In this document: one piece after another, positions 18,739 through 27,446 of the stretch
Position numbering within the stretch: the stretch's first letter is position 1
Layout of the letters: every line of letters begins with the position of its first letter
Origin: Haloferula luteola
GTDB lineage: Bacteria; Verrucomicrobiota; Verrucomicrobiia; Verrucomicrobiales; Akkermansiaceae
Assembly (NCBI RefSeq): GCF_014201715.1
Contig: NZ_JACHFD010000008.1
Location: forward strand, 1-64,000
DNA length: 64,000 bases
Direction of reading: 5' to 3'
The notes under the pieces: generated by a model
The model's database searches: none
Told to the model about the DNA's origin: nothing
What the model saw: the letters and a program-made list of their open reading frames with translations, nothing else
Program-made: the position numbers and the translations under genes

Positions 18739-20010
18739 GTGAGTTCGCCTGACTTGCGACGACGTTTGGATTTGGAGGGGCTGTCTCCTTTGGAGGTGGC
18801 GGCCCGGTTGGGTCATTTGCCGGGCAGGGTGTGGCTGGATTCAGCGGGGAATTTCCCAGCGGATGAGGGGTGGCCGGTGTCGTTGGTGGCCGCGGATCCG
18901 GTGGAGGTGCTGAAGGGGTCGATTTTTGATCGGGAGGATCGGGCGCGGTTGGAACGGGAGTTGGAGAAAGGGAAGTGCGGCCCGGCGCGCGATTGGGGAT
19001 TTCCCGCAGGGGGGCTGTGTGGCTGGATTGACTACGAGGGGGAGTTTGTGTTCGGGGTGTACCCACGGATGCTGGTGCATTCGGAGCGTGGAGGCTGGAT
19101 GGATGTGGGAGGTCTGGCGGATGAGTTGGGCGAGGTGACGGAGGCGAAGCGACCGTGGGTCGGTGCGGTGAAGGGGTTGGAGTCGCGGGAGTGCTTTGTT
19201 GGGTCGGTGAGGCGTGTTTTGGAGTGGATTGCGGCGGGGGACATTTATCAGGTGAATGTGGCGCAGGGGTTTGAGGCAGAGGTGAGTGGGGGTTCGTTGT
19301 TCGGGCTTTATGAGGAGTTGAGGGCGGTGTCGCCTGCACCGATGGCGGGATGGCTGGAGTTGGATGGGAAGGAGGTGCTGTCGTCTTCTCCTGAGACGTT
19401 TTTGAGGATTTCTGGAAGAGGTGTGGAGACGCGGCCGATCAAGGGGACGCGGCCACGTTTTGCCGATGCGACGGAGGATCGGCGTTCGGCGTATGAGCTG
19501 CAGACATCAGCGAAGGAGATCGCGGAGTTGGTGATGATCACGGATTTGCTGCGCAATGATCTCGGCCGAGTGTGCGAGTTCGGATCGGTGGAGGTGGCGG
19601 AGATGCTTCGCCTTGAGACCTTGGCGCAGGTCCACCATTTGGTGTCGGTGGTGCGGGGACGGTTGCGGTCCGATGTGAGCGGGGTGGAAGCGGTGGCCGA
19701 GTGTTTCCCCGGGGGCAGCATCACGGGGGCGCCGAAGAAACGGGCCATGGAGATTATCCGCGAGTTGGAGGGGGCGCCGCGGGGGATTTATTGCGGGTCG
19801 ATCGGATGCTTCGGCTTCGATGGGGAGAGCCGTTTCAATATTGCGATCCGAACGATGGTGCGCGAGGGGTCGCGACTTCGTTTCCACGCCGGTGCGGGCA
19901 TTGTGGCGGACTCCGACCCGGAAAAGGAGTATGAGGAAACGCTCCACAAGGCAGAGGGGATCCGCCTGGCGTTGAAGGCGTTTAGCGCTGGGCGCGATTC
20001 GGATCTTTGA
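18739..20010 (+). CDS. pabB: Aminodeoxychorismate synthase component I
   Basis: The enzyme converts chorismate plus ammonia to 4-amino-4-deoxychorismate for folate synthesis. It belongs to the chorismate-utilising family: DIYQVNVAQGF, PIKGTRPR, ELVMITDLLRNDLGRV, FPGGSITGAPKKRAMEII and AGAGIVADSDPEKEYEET are all present. PIKGT (rather than PIAGT) points to PabB and not TrpE, because that lysine is the PabB nucleophile. A GTG at 18739 gives 423 residues and a family-like N-terminus; an ATG at 18670 would add 23 unlikely residues. No pabA or pabC is adjacent. The 3' end overlaps the convergent gene by 29 bases. Confidence 0.9.
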   Translation: MSSPDLRRRLDLEGLSPLEVAARLGHLPGRVWLDSAGNFPADEGWPVSLVAADPVEVLKGSIFDREDRARLERELEKGKCGPARDWGFPAGGLCGWIDYEGEFVFGVYPRMLVHSERGGWMDVGGLADELGEVTEAKRPWVGAVKGLESRECFVGSVRRVLEWIAAGDIYQVNVAQGFEAEVSGGSLFGLYEELRAVSPAPMAGWLELDGKEVLSSSPETFLRISGRGVETRPIKGTRPRFADATEDRRSAYELQTSAKEIAELVMITDLLRNDLGRVCEFGSVEVAEMLRLETLAQVHHLVSVVRGRLRSDVSGVEAVAECFPGGSITGAPKKRAMEIIRELEGAPRGIYCGSIGCFGFDGESRFNIAIRTMVREGSRLRFHAGAGIVADSDPEKEYEETLHKAEGIRLALKAFSAGRDSDL

Positions 20011-20605
20011 AGATGTACCAGCGTGGCAGCGAAGGATCGACGATGCTATGGTAGTATTCCTTGAGTTCGACGGCGCGAACGAGATCGACGGATAGATCGG
20101 CGGGATCGGTGGTGGAATCTTGGGAATTCCCTGGGTTGTCCCATCCACCGGAGGGCTGAGCGGCGAATTGATCGCGGTGCTCGCCCATCAGGTCGGCGTA
20201 GGTTTCGGCCCAATTCTCAGGGGAGGTGAGAACGGCGCTGCGCAATTGTTCGCGAAGTTTGTCGGATGCTCTGTTGGCCTGAACGATTTGCTGAAGGCGG
20301 GCTTCGGACTCGGGGGTGGGTTGGAATTCCGCCCGTTTCTCGCGAAACATGTCGCGGTGTTCGCCGGTCATGGTTTTTTCCATTTCCGCGATGGCATCGT
20401 CGGTCATGGGTTCGCTGCTTGGGCGAAGGGCCGCCTTCTTGGAAAGGGAGGAGGCGTCGGCGTCGGTGGGGTCCTGCTGGAGTTGACGGGCGGTGAGGCC
20501 GTCATCGGAAGCACCGTCACGGGTGGAATCCGGGGCAAGCTTGAAGGCAACGAGAGCCACGGCGGTGAGGGCGGCGGCGCTGGCGAGCAAGACGGTGGGT
20601 TTCAT
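19982..20605 (-). CDS. Secreted/anchored hypothetical protein
   Basis: The 207-residue protein has a hydrophobic N-terminus (about residues 4-24, LLASAAALTAVALVAF) that is a signal peptide or anchor. A low-complexity acidic linker follows, then a helical region with EKTMTGEHRDMFREKRAEF. The C-terminus has KEYYHSIVDPSLPRWYIF. No family is recognised. Its end overlaps the 3' end of pabB on the opposite strand. It lies downstream of rpe with a 66-base gap and may share that transcript. Confidence 0.6.
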   Translation of the reverse strand: MKPTVLLASAAALTAVALVAFKLAPDSTRDGASDDGLTARQLQQDPTDADASSLSKKAALRPSSEPMTDDAIAEMEKTMTGEHRDMFREKRAEFQPTPESEARLQQIVQANRASDKLREQLRSAVLTSPENWAETYADLMGEHRDQFAAQPSGGWDNPGNSQDSTTDPADLSVDLVRAVELKEYYHSIVDPSLPRWYIFKDPNRAQR

Positions 20606-20671
20606 GGAGCGACGATGATGGAGAACCGCTGCCGAATCGGCGAAACGGGCATTGGAAGGCAGGAGGCGTTT

Positions 20672-21340
20672 TCAGGCAGAGCGGATTTCCGCAATGGCGG
20701 CGGCCATGTCGGGAGCCCGGAAGGTGGAGGAACCCGCCACCATGACGTTGGCCCCGGCGTGGGCGCAGAGGCCTGCGGTTTCAGCCACGATACCGCCATC
20801 GACTTCGATGTGGAAGCCTAGACCTTGGGATTGACGTGCAGCCGCTGCGGCTTCGATTTTGGGAAGAACTTCGGGCATGAATGCCTGTCCTCCGAAGCCG
20901 GGGACGACGGTCATGCAGAGGAGGAGATCGATCTGGTCGAGATAGGGAAGGACCTGGTCGATGGGAGTGGCAGGGTTGAGGGCGAGTCCGGCTTGGCAGC
21001 CCGCGGCACGGATGCGTCCAAGGGTTTCGGAGATGTCGTGGTCGGCCTCGACATGCACGGTGATCAGATCGGCTCCGGCTTTGATGAAGCGGTCGAGGTA
21101 ATGGTCCGGCCGACTGACCATGAGGTGGGTGTCGAGGAAGATGTCATTGGTTTCGTGGACCGTTTGGACCATGGCGGGGCCGAACGAGATGTTGTCGACG
21201 AAGTGGCCATCCATGATGTCGAGGTGGAGCCAGTCGGCTCCTGAGTGGATGGCACGGGTGACTTCAGCACCGATCTGGGAGAAATCGGCGGCGAGGAGCG
21301 ATGGGGCGATGACCCGGTCGCGGCAAGTGGCGGGAATCAT
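20672..21340 (-). CDS. rpe: Ribulose-phosphate 3-epimerase
   Basis: The enzyme interconverts ribulose 5-phosphate and xylulose 5-phosphate in the pentose phosphate pathway. The 222-residue TIM-barrel protein (ATG 21340) shows IAPSLLAADFSQIG, the metal-binding HLDIMDGHFVDN, THLMVSRPDHY, ALNPATP, MTVVPGFGGQAFM and EVDGGI, all diagnostic. Its start follows the VOC gene by 7 bases, so the two are co-transcribed. It sits near USP and GH43 genes rather than a Calvin-cycle cluster, so a pentose phosphate role is the natural reading. Confidence 0.96.
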   Translation of the reverse strand: MIPATCRDRVIAPSLLAADFSQIGAEVTRAIHSGADWLHLDIMDGHFVDNISFGPAMVQTVHETNDIFLDTHLMVSRPDHYLDRFIKAGADLITVHVEADHDISETLGRIRAAGCQAGLALNPATPIDQVLPYLDQIDLLLCMTVVPGFGGQAFMPEVLPKIEAAAAARQSQGLGFHIEVDGGIVAETAGLCAHAGANVMVAGSSTFRAPDMAAAIAEIRSA

Positions 21341-21347
21341 GAAAATG

Positions 21348-21722
21348 TCAGGATTCGAGGATCTCAATTTCGTAGCCGTCGGGATCGGTTACGAAGGCCA
21401 TTTTGCGCTCCCCGGCGGAGAATTTTTCACGCCAGGCGGAGGGCCAGATTTCAAGGCCGGCTTTTTCGAGGGCGTCGCAGTAGGCGATGATATCGGGAAC
21501 TCCCACGCAGGTGTGCATGAGGTCTTCCGGGCAGGTTGTGTGGTAGTCCGCGGACCAGGTGAGCTCGAGAAAGACCTCATTGCCAGGGAGTTCGAGGAAG
21601 GCGAGCTGGTTGCCTTGAGGGGAGGCCTTGCGCTCTTTTTCGACGTATCCGAGCTTGGAGTAGAAGTCGATCGAGCGGTCGAGGTCCTGAACGCGGATGC
21701 GCGTGTGAAGAAATCGGATCAT
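21348..21722 (-). CDS. VOC/glyoxalase I-like protein
   Basis: The 124-residue protein (ATG 21722, MIRFLHTRIRVQDLDRS) is a single vicinal-oxygen-chelate fold of the lactoylglutathione lyase type. Candidate metal ligands are His in FLHTRIRV, Glu in LAFLELPGNEV, His in DLMHTCVGV and Glu in DPDGYEIEILE, which is the glyoxalase I pattern (H/E/H/E). Such enzymes isomerise the methylglyoxal-glutathione hemithioacetal, though other thiols are possible. It is first in a two-gene unit with rpe. Exact substrate is not provable from sequence. Confidence 0.82.
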   Translation of the reverse strand: MIRFLHTRIRVQDLDRSIDFYSKLGYVEKERKASPQGNQLAFLELPGNEVFLELTWSADYHTTCPEDLMHTCVGVPDIIAYCDALEKAGLEIWPSAWREKFSAGERKMAFVTDPDGYEIEILES

Positions 21723-21850
21723 GTCGGGGGTGACCATGGCGCGGGAGGTCCGGGCTGTCAGCGGAGAATTCACGCATTCCGTGGGAAAGCCGCTGCACGC
21801 GATGACGAGGACTGGAATATTTCGAGCGGCTGTGTTAGGTCGTGATTGTC

Positions 21851-22285
21851 ATGAAAACGATTGTAGCTGCAGTGGACTTTTCGGACTCGATGCCTGGAGT
21901 GATCGAGGCAGCGGGCAAGCAGGCAACGGCCTTTGGTGCGAAGCTTCACTTGGTGCATGTGGTGGAGCCGGAGCCGACGTATACGGCCTATGGCTTCACG
22001 CCGGATGAGTTTCCGGCGATGCATCTGTTTCAGGAGGAGGCGCGCAAGCGTGCGCAGGCCCGACTTCTGGAATTGGCGGAGGGATGCGGTGCGGAACCGG
22101 TGTTGCTGGAAGGCAGCCCGCTGCATGCATTGATGGAGCATGTGAAGGAAACCGGCGCCGAGTTGGTGGTGCTGGGCTGCCATGGCCATGGGATGGTGGC
22201 GTCGTTGCTGCTGGGCTCCGTGGCGGAAGGCATGGTTCGGAAGGCGGTCGTGCCCACGATGATTGTGCCGGTGCGGGAGGATTGA
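21851..22285 (+). CDS. Universal stress protein (UspA family)
   Basis: The 144-residue cytoplasmic protein starts MKTIVAAVDFSDS, the typical first strand with the nucleotide-contacting Asp. Near the C-terminus the ATP-binding signature G-2x-G-9x-G-S is intact (GCHGHGMVASLLLGS), so it probably binds ATP. The ATG at 21851 is preferred to the upstream GTG at 21842. It stands alone on the plus strand, divergent from the VOC gene, 49 bases before the GH43-like gene. Confidence 0.9.
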   Translation: MKTIVAAVDFSDSMPGVIEAAGKQATAFGAKLHLVHVVEPEPTYTAYGFTPDEFPAMHLFQEEARKRAQARLLELAEGCGAEPVLLEGSPLHALMEHVKETGAELVVLGCHGHGMVASLLLGSVAEGMVRKAVVPTMIVPVRED

Positions 22286-22334
22286 CGCTTCGTTTTGGAA
22301 ATAAGCGACGGGCGGTCGGCGTAGGGGTTCCGGC

Positions 22335-23327
22335 ATGCGGAACGTTTTCCTGATCGCCCTGTTGTTGCTGGTCGCCATCGGCGAGGCCAGGGAGCGTTTT
22401 GCGAATCCGGTGGCGGAGCATGGTGCGGATCCGTGGGTGATTCATGAGGAGGGCCGATACTATTATTGCTACTCAGGGCGCGGTGCGATCTGGGTCGCTG
22501 CCTCTGATTCGCTGCTGAAGGTTTTCAAGAGCAAGGCGGTCGAGGTTTGGCGCCCGGAGCGTGGGAAGCCGTGGTCGCATGGCTTGTGGGCCCCTGAGCT
22601 GCATCGGATCGGTGGGGTTTGGTATGTGTATGTGGCTGCGGACGATGGCGACAATGCCCAGCACCGGATGCAGGTGCTGCGCCGTCAAGAGGCGGATCCG
22701 TGTGGCCCCTTTGAGCACGCTGGAGAGCTGAATCTGGCAGAGGATCGGTGGGCAATCGATGGCACGGCCCTGGAGCATGCAGGGCAGCTGTATCACATTT
22801 GGTCAGGATGGGAGGGGACGGAGAATGTGCAGCAGAATCTCTACATTTCGCGCATGGAGGACCCGGTCACACCGGTCGGTCCACGGGTGAAAATTTCCCA
22901 ACCGGAGCATGACTGGGAGTTGCGAGGCGGGAACCCAAGGATCAATGAAGGCCCGACGGCTTTGGTCAATGGAGAGGACACGTTCGTGATCTACTCGGCG
23001 AGTGGGTCGTGGTCGGATCACTACTGTCTGGGCATCTTGAAGCTGGTCGGTGGAGATCCGATGGACCCAGCGAGCTGGGTGAAGTCCCGCAAGCCATGGT
23101 TTGAGGGCTCGCGGCGAGTGATTGCGCCTGGGCATGCCTCATTTACCGTCTCACCGGACGGTCGGGAAAACTGGATCGTCTACCATGTGGCAAGGCATCC
23201 CGGTGCCGGATGGGACCGGCAGGTGCAGATCCAGCCATTCACTTTTGATCGAACCCATGGAGCACCGGAAATCGGGGCTCCGGTACGGGCAGGGGTGAAG
23301 ATCCCGGTGCCGTCGGGAGAGCCATGA
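22335..23327 (+). CDS. Secreted GH43-like glycosidase
   Basis: The 330-residue protein has a signal peptide (about residues 1-19) and a five-bladed beta-propeller of glycoside hydrolase family 43 type. Expected acidic residues are the base Asp in HGADPWVIHEEG, the pKa-modulating Asp in DRWAIDGTALE and the acid Glu in INEGPTALV. WSHGLWAPELHRIGG is a family landmark. GH43 enzymes release arabinose or xylose or cut arabinan; the exact bond cannot be called here. It overlaps the downstream zinc-ribbon gene by four bases (ATGA). Confidence 0.85.
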   Translation: MRNVFLIALLLLVAIGEARERFANPVAEHGADPWVIHEEGRYYYCYSGRGAIWVAASDSLLKVFKSKAVEVWRPERGKPWSHGLWAPELHRIGGVWYVYVAADDGDNAQHRMQVLRRQEADPCGPFEHAGELNLAEDRWAIDGTALEHAGQLYHIWSGWEGTENVQQNLYISRMEDPVTPVGPRVKISQPEHDWELRGGNPRINEGPTALVNGEDTFVIYSASGSWSDHYCLGILKLVGGDPMDPASWVKSRKPWFEGSRRVIAPGHASFTVSPDGRENWIVYHVARHPGAGWDRQVQIQPFTFDRTHGAPEIGAPVRAGVKIPVPSGEP

Positions 23328-23593
23328 TTCGCGAGGCTTGCGGTCCGGGTGAATCCAAGGAAGTTCGGAGAGTGGAGTCGAAAACCCAGGACGATCTCGT
23401 GTGCAGCGACTGCGGCGGCCCGGCCGAATGGGTGCTGGGCGATGGAGGGATGTGCGAAACTTGCTATCACGCGCGCTCCGCCTGTTGTGCAGGGGACGAT
23501 GGCAAGGATTCCGAGGAAGATGAAGGTGGGGCGAGGTGCCGCCTCAGGGACTCGTCAGCTCGGTGGGAGGGTCTTCAGCGGGAGGGGCTGTAG
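23324..23593 (+). CDS. Small zinc-ribbon protein
   Basis: The 89-residue frame contains CSDCGG (residues 27-32) and CETCYHARSACC (44-55), a paired-cysteine pattern able to bind zinc. Its ATG overlaps the GH43 stop (ATGA). The first ~25 and last ~30 residues look less constrained, and the 3' end overlaps the convergent TPR gene by 50 bases. The core looks real because the Cys pairs are well spaced with a short loop (PAEWVLGDGGM). Function is unknown; a small nucleic-acid- or protein-binding role is only a guess. Confidence 0.5.
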   Translation: MIREACGPGESKEVRRVESKTQDDLVCSDCGGPAEWVLGDGGMCETCYHARSACCAGDDGKDSEEDEGGARCRLRDSSARWEGLQREGL

Positions 23594-25823
23594 GGGTGTC
23601 GGAATCCGAGGGTTCTTCTTCGGACGCCTGAGTTTCGGGGCCAGGGAGGGATCCGATTTTCTTTTCGAGTTCAGGATTGGGAGTCGCCCCGTTTTGTAGG
23701 GACTTTCCGTACGCCTCGGCGGCGTCAAGTTTGCGACCGAGGCGCTGCAGGAGGATGGCCAGATTGTAGTGGGCTTCGGCGTTGGTGGGATCGCAAGAGG
23801 TCGCCATTTTGTAGGCGTCTTCGGCCCCGGCGAGGTCGCCGCTTTGGAAGCGGGCATTGCCGAGGAGGAGGTGGGACTCCGCATGGGTGGGAGCGAGGTC
23901 GACGGCGCGTTGAAGCTCGACGACGGCTTCGGGATGATTGCCCAATTGGCTCATCAGGTAGCCGAGCATGCGATGAGCGTAGGGGTTTTTCGGGTCGAGC
24001 TCAGTGGCGCGCCGGAAGACCTCGGCGGCAGCGGCGGGTTCGTTGAGTTGGTTTTGAACCAGGCCGAGTTTGCACATCGCGGCGACATCCCCCGGATTGC
24101 GATCGATCATGATTTCGAAGGCTTCGCGGGCGGCGAAGAGGCGGCCGCTTTTGTAGGCGCGGATGCCTGCTGCTTCGTAGGGCTGGAGTTCGCGGGTGAG
24201 GTCGGCGAGGCTGCGTTCGACCTCGGATCGGGGGCGGGCGTAGGGGGAGATGATGACACCATCGACTTCCTGACCTTCGATGACCCGGAGTTCTTCGGCG
24301 GTGAGGTTCAGTTCGGATCCTTGAAAAATGTCCAGAGCGCGTTGGATTTTTTCGTCTTTCTCAGCGGTTTCTCCCAGAGACCCCATGAGGAGGTCTTTGA
24401 TTTCTCCGCGTTTCTTTTGGATCTTCAACTGGCGTTCCAAAATGCCGCGGACCATTTCGGCCTCATCCGAGGAAACCGAATGCTCCGTGACGGAGCTGGC
24501 TTCCCCGCGCAGACGGCTTTGGAGTTGGTTGAGGCGCTGTTGTTGTTCCTGATTCTCGCGGCGATATTCCTGAATGCGGAGCTTTGAGATGGCGAGATCG
24601 CGAAGTGCCTCGAGCAGGTCCTCTTTGGAGGCATCACTGTCTTCCTGGAGGGCATCGTAGCGTTTTTTCGTTTCGCGCAGCTCGCGGTCGAGGGCGAGGT
24701 TCTGATCGATGACGGCTTCGAGTTGGCCGGATTTGTTGAGGTTGAGCAATGCGGCCATCTGATCGCGCTCGCGGAGGAGTTCGTTGCGCTCTTCTTGCAC
24801 CTCTTGATAGGAGGCCCGGAGTTCGCCGAGCTCCGACTGGAGGTTGTCGATGGTTTTGTGGGCGGAGGCGAGTTGCTCGTCCTTCTTCTTGATGGTGTCT
24901 TGGAGGGCTTGGATCTGCTTGAGTTGACCGGCGACGACCTGATTGGCGGCGGCGCGTTCGGTTTCCAGATCGCGTTGGGTATCGGCGAGCTCCTGTTTGA
25001 TCTGGTCGATTTGTCCGAGGAGCCGAGCGCGTTCGTTCTGGAGGGCACTGACCTGGCCGCGGGCTTCTTCGGTTTCCTTGCGGGAGGCATCGAGGGCGCG
25101 GCCCATGACGGCTTTTTCGGCCTCCAGCTTGTCGATGCGGCGGGCGAGAGCATCGAGTTCCCCTTGCATGGGAGCTTCCGCGGTCTGGCGGCGGAGGCGA
25201 TCGAGTTCGGCGCGGGCACTTTGAAGTTCGGCGACCGCGCGGTCACGTTGGCGATCGGTCTGCCCGTTGGCGGGACCTTGAGTGATCTGGGCTTTCAGGG
25301 TTTCCACCTGAGATTGGAGATCGCGAATGCGCCGGGATGCGAGGGTTTCGACGGGTTGAGTTGAAGGAATGGGCGCGACGGGCAAGCCGCTGTCGAGGAG
25401 GCTGCCATCCGGGTCGGGAGTTCCTCCGCGGAGGACGCCACCCTCGAGTTCGCTGCGCACCTGTTCGTCTTTCTCCTGCTCACGGCGGGCATCCGGCAGC
25501 ACTTCGGCGATGGCATCGGAGACCTTGCGACGGCGGCTCTCCACCATGTCTTTTTTCCATTCAGGAAAGGACTGAGAGATGGTGTCGAAAAGCTGGGTGG
25601 CACGACGAAGTTTCTCCAGCGCTTCGCTGGCCTTGCCTTGTTTGGAAAGCTTTTCGGCGTCGTTGCAGAGCAACCACCCTTGGAAGTAGACGTCCGATGG
25701 GTCGAATGCGGCCGGGGCCGTTGCGGAGGGCCCGGATTGCTGGGCCATCACCGGTGCGAGCCCCACCGCGAACGTGACGAACGCGAGAGAAGCAGCAATC
25801 GGGCGATGAATTCTCCGGGGCAT
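23544..25823 (-). CDS. Secreted coiled-coil and TPR protein
   Basis: The 759-residue protein has a signal peptide ending near AQQSG (about residue 28). A helical N-terminal domain leads to a long coiled coil (about 165-450, rich in Glu, Arg, Gln and Leu) and then TPR repeats (about 560-715, including AICKLGLVQNQLNEPAAAA-like and AEAHYNLAILLQRLG segments). The tail is acidic and Pro-rich. It is probably periplasmic or envelope-bound and acts as a scaffold; no enzyme motif is present. It is monocistronic here, convergent with the zinc-ribbon gene. Confidence 0.8.
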   Translation of the reverse strand: MPRRIHRPIAASLAFVTFAVGLAPVMAQQSGPSATAPAAFDPSDVYFQGWLLCNDAEKLSKQGKASEALEKLRRATQLFDTISQSFPEWKKDMVESRRRKVSDAIAEVLPDARREQEKDEQVRSELEGGVLRGGTPDPDGSLLDSGLPVAPIPSTQPVETLASRRIRDLQSQVETLKAQITQGPANGQTDRQRDRAVAELQSARAELDRLRRQTAEAPMQGELDALARRIDKLEAEKAVMGRALDASRKETEEARGQVSALQNERARLLGQIDQIKQELADTQRDLETERAAANQVVAGQLKQIQALQDTIKKKDEQLASAHKTIDNLQSELGELRASYQEVQEERNELLRERDQMAALLNLNKSGQLEAVIDQNLALDRELRETKKRYDALQEDSDASKEDLLEALRDLAISKLRIQEYRRENQEQQQRLNQLQSRLRGEASSVTEHSVSSDEAEMVRGILERQLKIQKKRGEIKDLLMGSLGETAEKDEKIQRALDIFQGSELNLTAEELRVIEGQEVDGVIISPYARPRSEVERSLADLTRELQPYEAAGIRAYKSGRLFAAREAFEIMIDRNPGDVAAMCKLGLVQNQLNEPAAAAEVFRRATELDPKNPYAHRMLGYLMSQLGNHPEAVVELQRAVDLAPTHAESHLLLGNARFQSGDLAGAEDAYKMATSCDPTNAEAHYNLAILLQRLGRKLDAAEAYGKSLQNGATPNPELEKKIGSLPGPETQASEEEPSDSDTPTAPPAEDPPTELTSP

Positions 25824-25969
25824 AGCGGGCGGAGGCTAGGAAGCCGGATCGCCGCGGGCAAGGGGAAAGCCGGATGGTTAGGGGGGGGAATGCCGAGAGG
25901 GATCTCCACTTTTCGGGGACAGAGATCCTGTTTGCTCCTATTTGCGGGGAGAGAGTAGTTGTTGAACGG

Positions 25970-27445
25970 ATGAAGGCTTCATGGATGCATTGGGCTGCGG
26001 GATGCGGGCTCGGAGTTTTGGCCGGTGGATGGATGAAGGGGGGCGTTCACCCAACCGCACCTGAAGTTCATATCGAACCGGTCAAAATGGCAGAGAGATT
26101 GGAGGTGGGGACGATTCCCGAGGCAGAGCCGATGGATCTTGATGTTTTGCTGGGTGAGGGGAATTCGGAGCGCTATGCGAAGCTTGCCTTTGGCCTTCCT
26201 CATGCCGGACCCGTGGAACTGCAAACGTTGTGGAACGCTTGGAAAGACGATCGGTTCATGGCGAGTTGTCGCCGCCTCGTTTTGGCGAGATGGGTGGAAG
26301 TGGATGTGGAGTCGGCTCGTGCCGCGGCAGGAGACGATCCGGATTTTTGGGCAGCATGGATCGCTTTTGACCCGCAGAAGGCTTACGCAGAAGGCCGAAA
26401 AAGTTCGAATGCAGCGGTACCGTCGCGGGTGCGAAAGTTGCTAGTGGCCTCTCATCCTGAGCTGGCTGAGAAATTGATCGAGGCTCATGGAAGTCAGATC
26501 GTTGCCCGTGAGAAAGTGCCCGTTTATGTTTCCCAAGGGCGCTTTCGCGAAGCGATGGAAGTTGCGAGGCGTGGAGGAGCTGGCGTCTCGGAGCGTGAGC
26601 TCTTTGAAGATTGGTTCAAAGTGGATCCAGAAGCGGCGTTTGATTGGGCGGGAAAAACCGGATTTACCGTAGGAAGATCTGGAGGGGACGACGAAAAGCG
26701 CATGTTAGAATGGGTGAGACCACATGCCGAGAAAGTGGGGGCCTTGCTGGATCGGCTGCCTGCAGGAGAATTTCGCCAGCGGGTGGAAGCGGGCTTGGTC
26801 ACTGCGCTGGCAGAAAAGGATCCTTCAGCGGCGGTGGATTTTGCCCGAAGAATGCCTTCGAAGCGCTCTCAGCGAAATGCTTTGGCCTCGGCCGGGATAG
26901 GATTGGCGAAAAGTCAACCAGACGGGGCCTTGAGCCTCTACACGGAGTTGGTGGCGGGAGGTGCCCGACGAGGAGAAGTGACGTTATTGGTGCTCTTTGG
27001 CGAAGAGGAGGGAATGACGCGAAGGGATAATCCTTTCGATGCCTTTGATGACGCAATGTTCGAGGGTCTACCGCAACGAACCTTTGAGGCCGTCTTGGCG
27101 ATGGATGCGAGTCTTGAGCGGGAGGAGACGACTGAGAGGTTTGCGTCGCGATGGATTTCGAAGGATCGATGGGGATTTTCGAAGTGGCTTGCGTCGCAAT
27201 CGCCAAGCTCGAGCCGCGACCAACTGGTAGAGATGTTGGTTCAATCTGTTCTCTGGGAAAGTCAGCCTCATTTTGAGGAAGCCGCGCAATGGATTGAGGC
27301 CATCGGCGACGCTGAGAAAGCGAACACGGGAGCCCAAAGGTTGGTGGAAGGTTGGCAGAAAGCTGATCCGGAGGGATTGCAGAATTTCTTGGAATCGGGC
27401 GAGGCACCACAGGTAGTCGTGGAAATCATCAACGCGGAGCATTGA
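25970..27445 (+). CDS. Anchored helical-repeat protein, paralogue A
   Basis: The 491-residue product (ATG 25970) has an N-terminal signal or anchor (about 5-23, WMHWAAGCGLGVLAGGW). An all-helical body follows, with repeating motifs of the type W(x)nDP(x)nA (DDPDFWAAWIAFDPQKAYAE, LFEDWFKVDPEAAFDWAG, EKDPSAAVDFARRMPS, SKDRWGFSKWL), each about 30-40 residues. I do not recognise a named family; similar proteins are common in Verrucomicrobiota. The next gene, one base downstream, encodes a protein of the same design, so the pair is a tandem duplication in one transcript. They lie just before a sigma/kinase pair. Confidence 0.7.
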   Translation: MKASWMHWAAGCGLGVLAGGWMKGGVHPTAPEVHIEPVKMAERLEVGTIPEAEPMDLDVLLGEGNSERYAKLAFGLPHAGPVELQTLWNAWKDDRFMASCRRLVLARWVEVDVESARAAAGDDPDFWAAWIAFDPQKAYAEGRKSSNAAVPSRVRKLLVASHPELAEKLIEAHGSQIVAREKVPVYVSQGRFREAMEVARRGGAGVSERELFEDWFKVDPEAAFDWAGKTGFTVGRSGGDDEKRMLEWVRPHAEKVGALLDRLPAGEFRQRVEAGLVTALAEKDPSAAVDFARRMPSKRSQRNALASAGIGLAKSQPDGALSLYTELVAGGARRGEVTLLVLFGEEEGMTRRDNPFDAFDDAMFEGLPQRTFEAVLAMDASLEREETTERFASRWISKDRWGFSKWLASQSPSSSRDQLVEMLVQSVLWESQPHFEEAAQWIEAIGDAEKANTGAQRLVEGWQKADPEGLQNFLESGEAPQVVVEIINAEH

Positions 27446-27446
27446 G

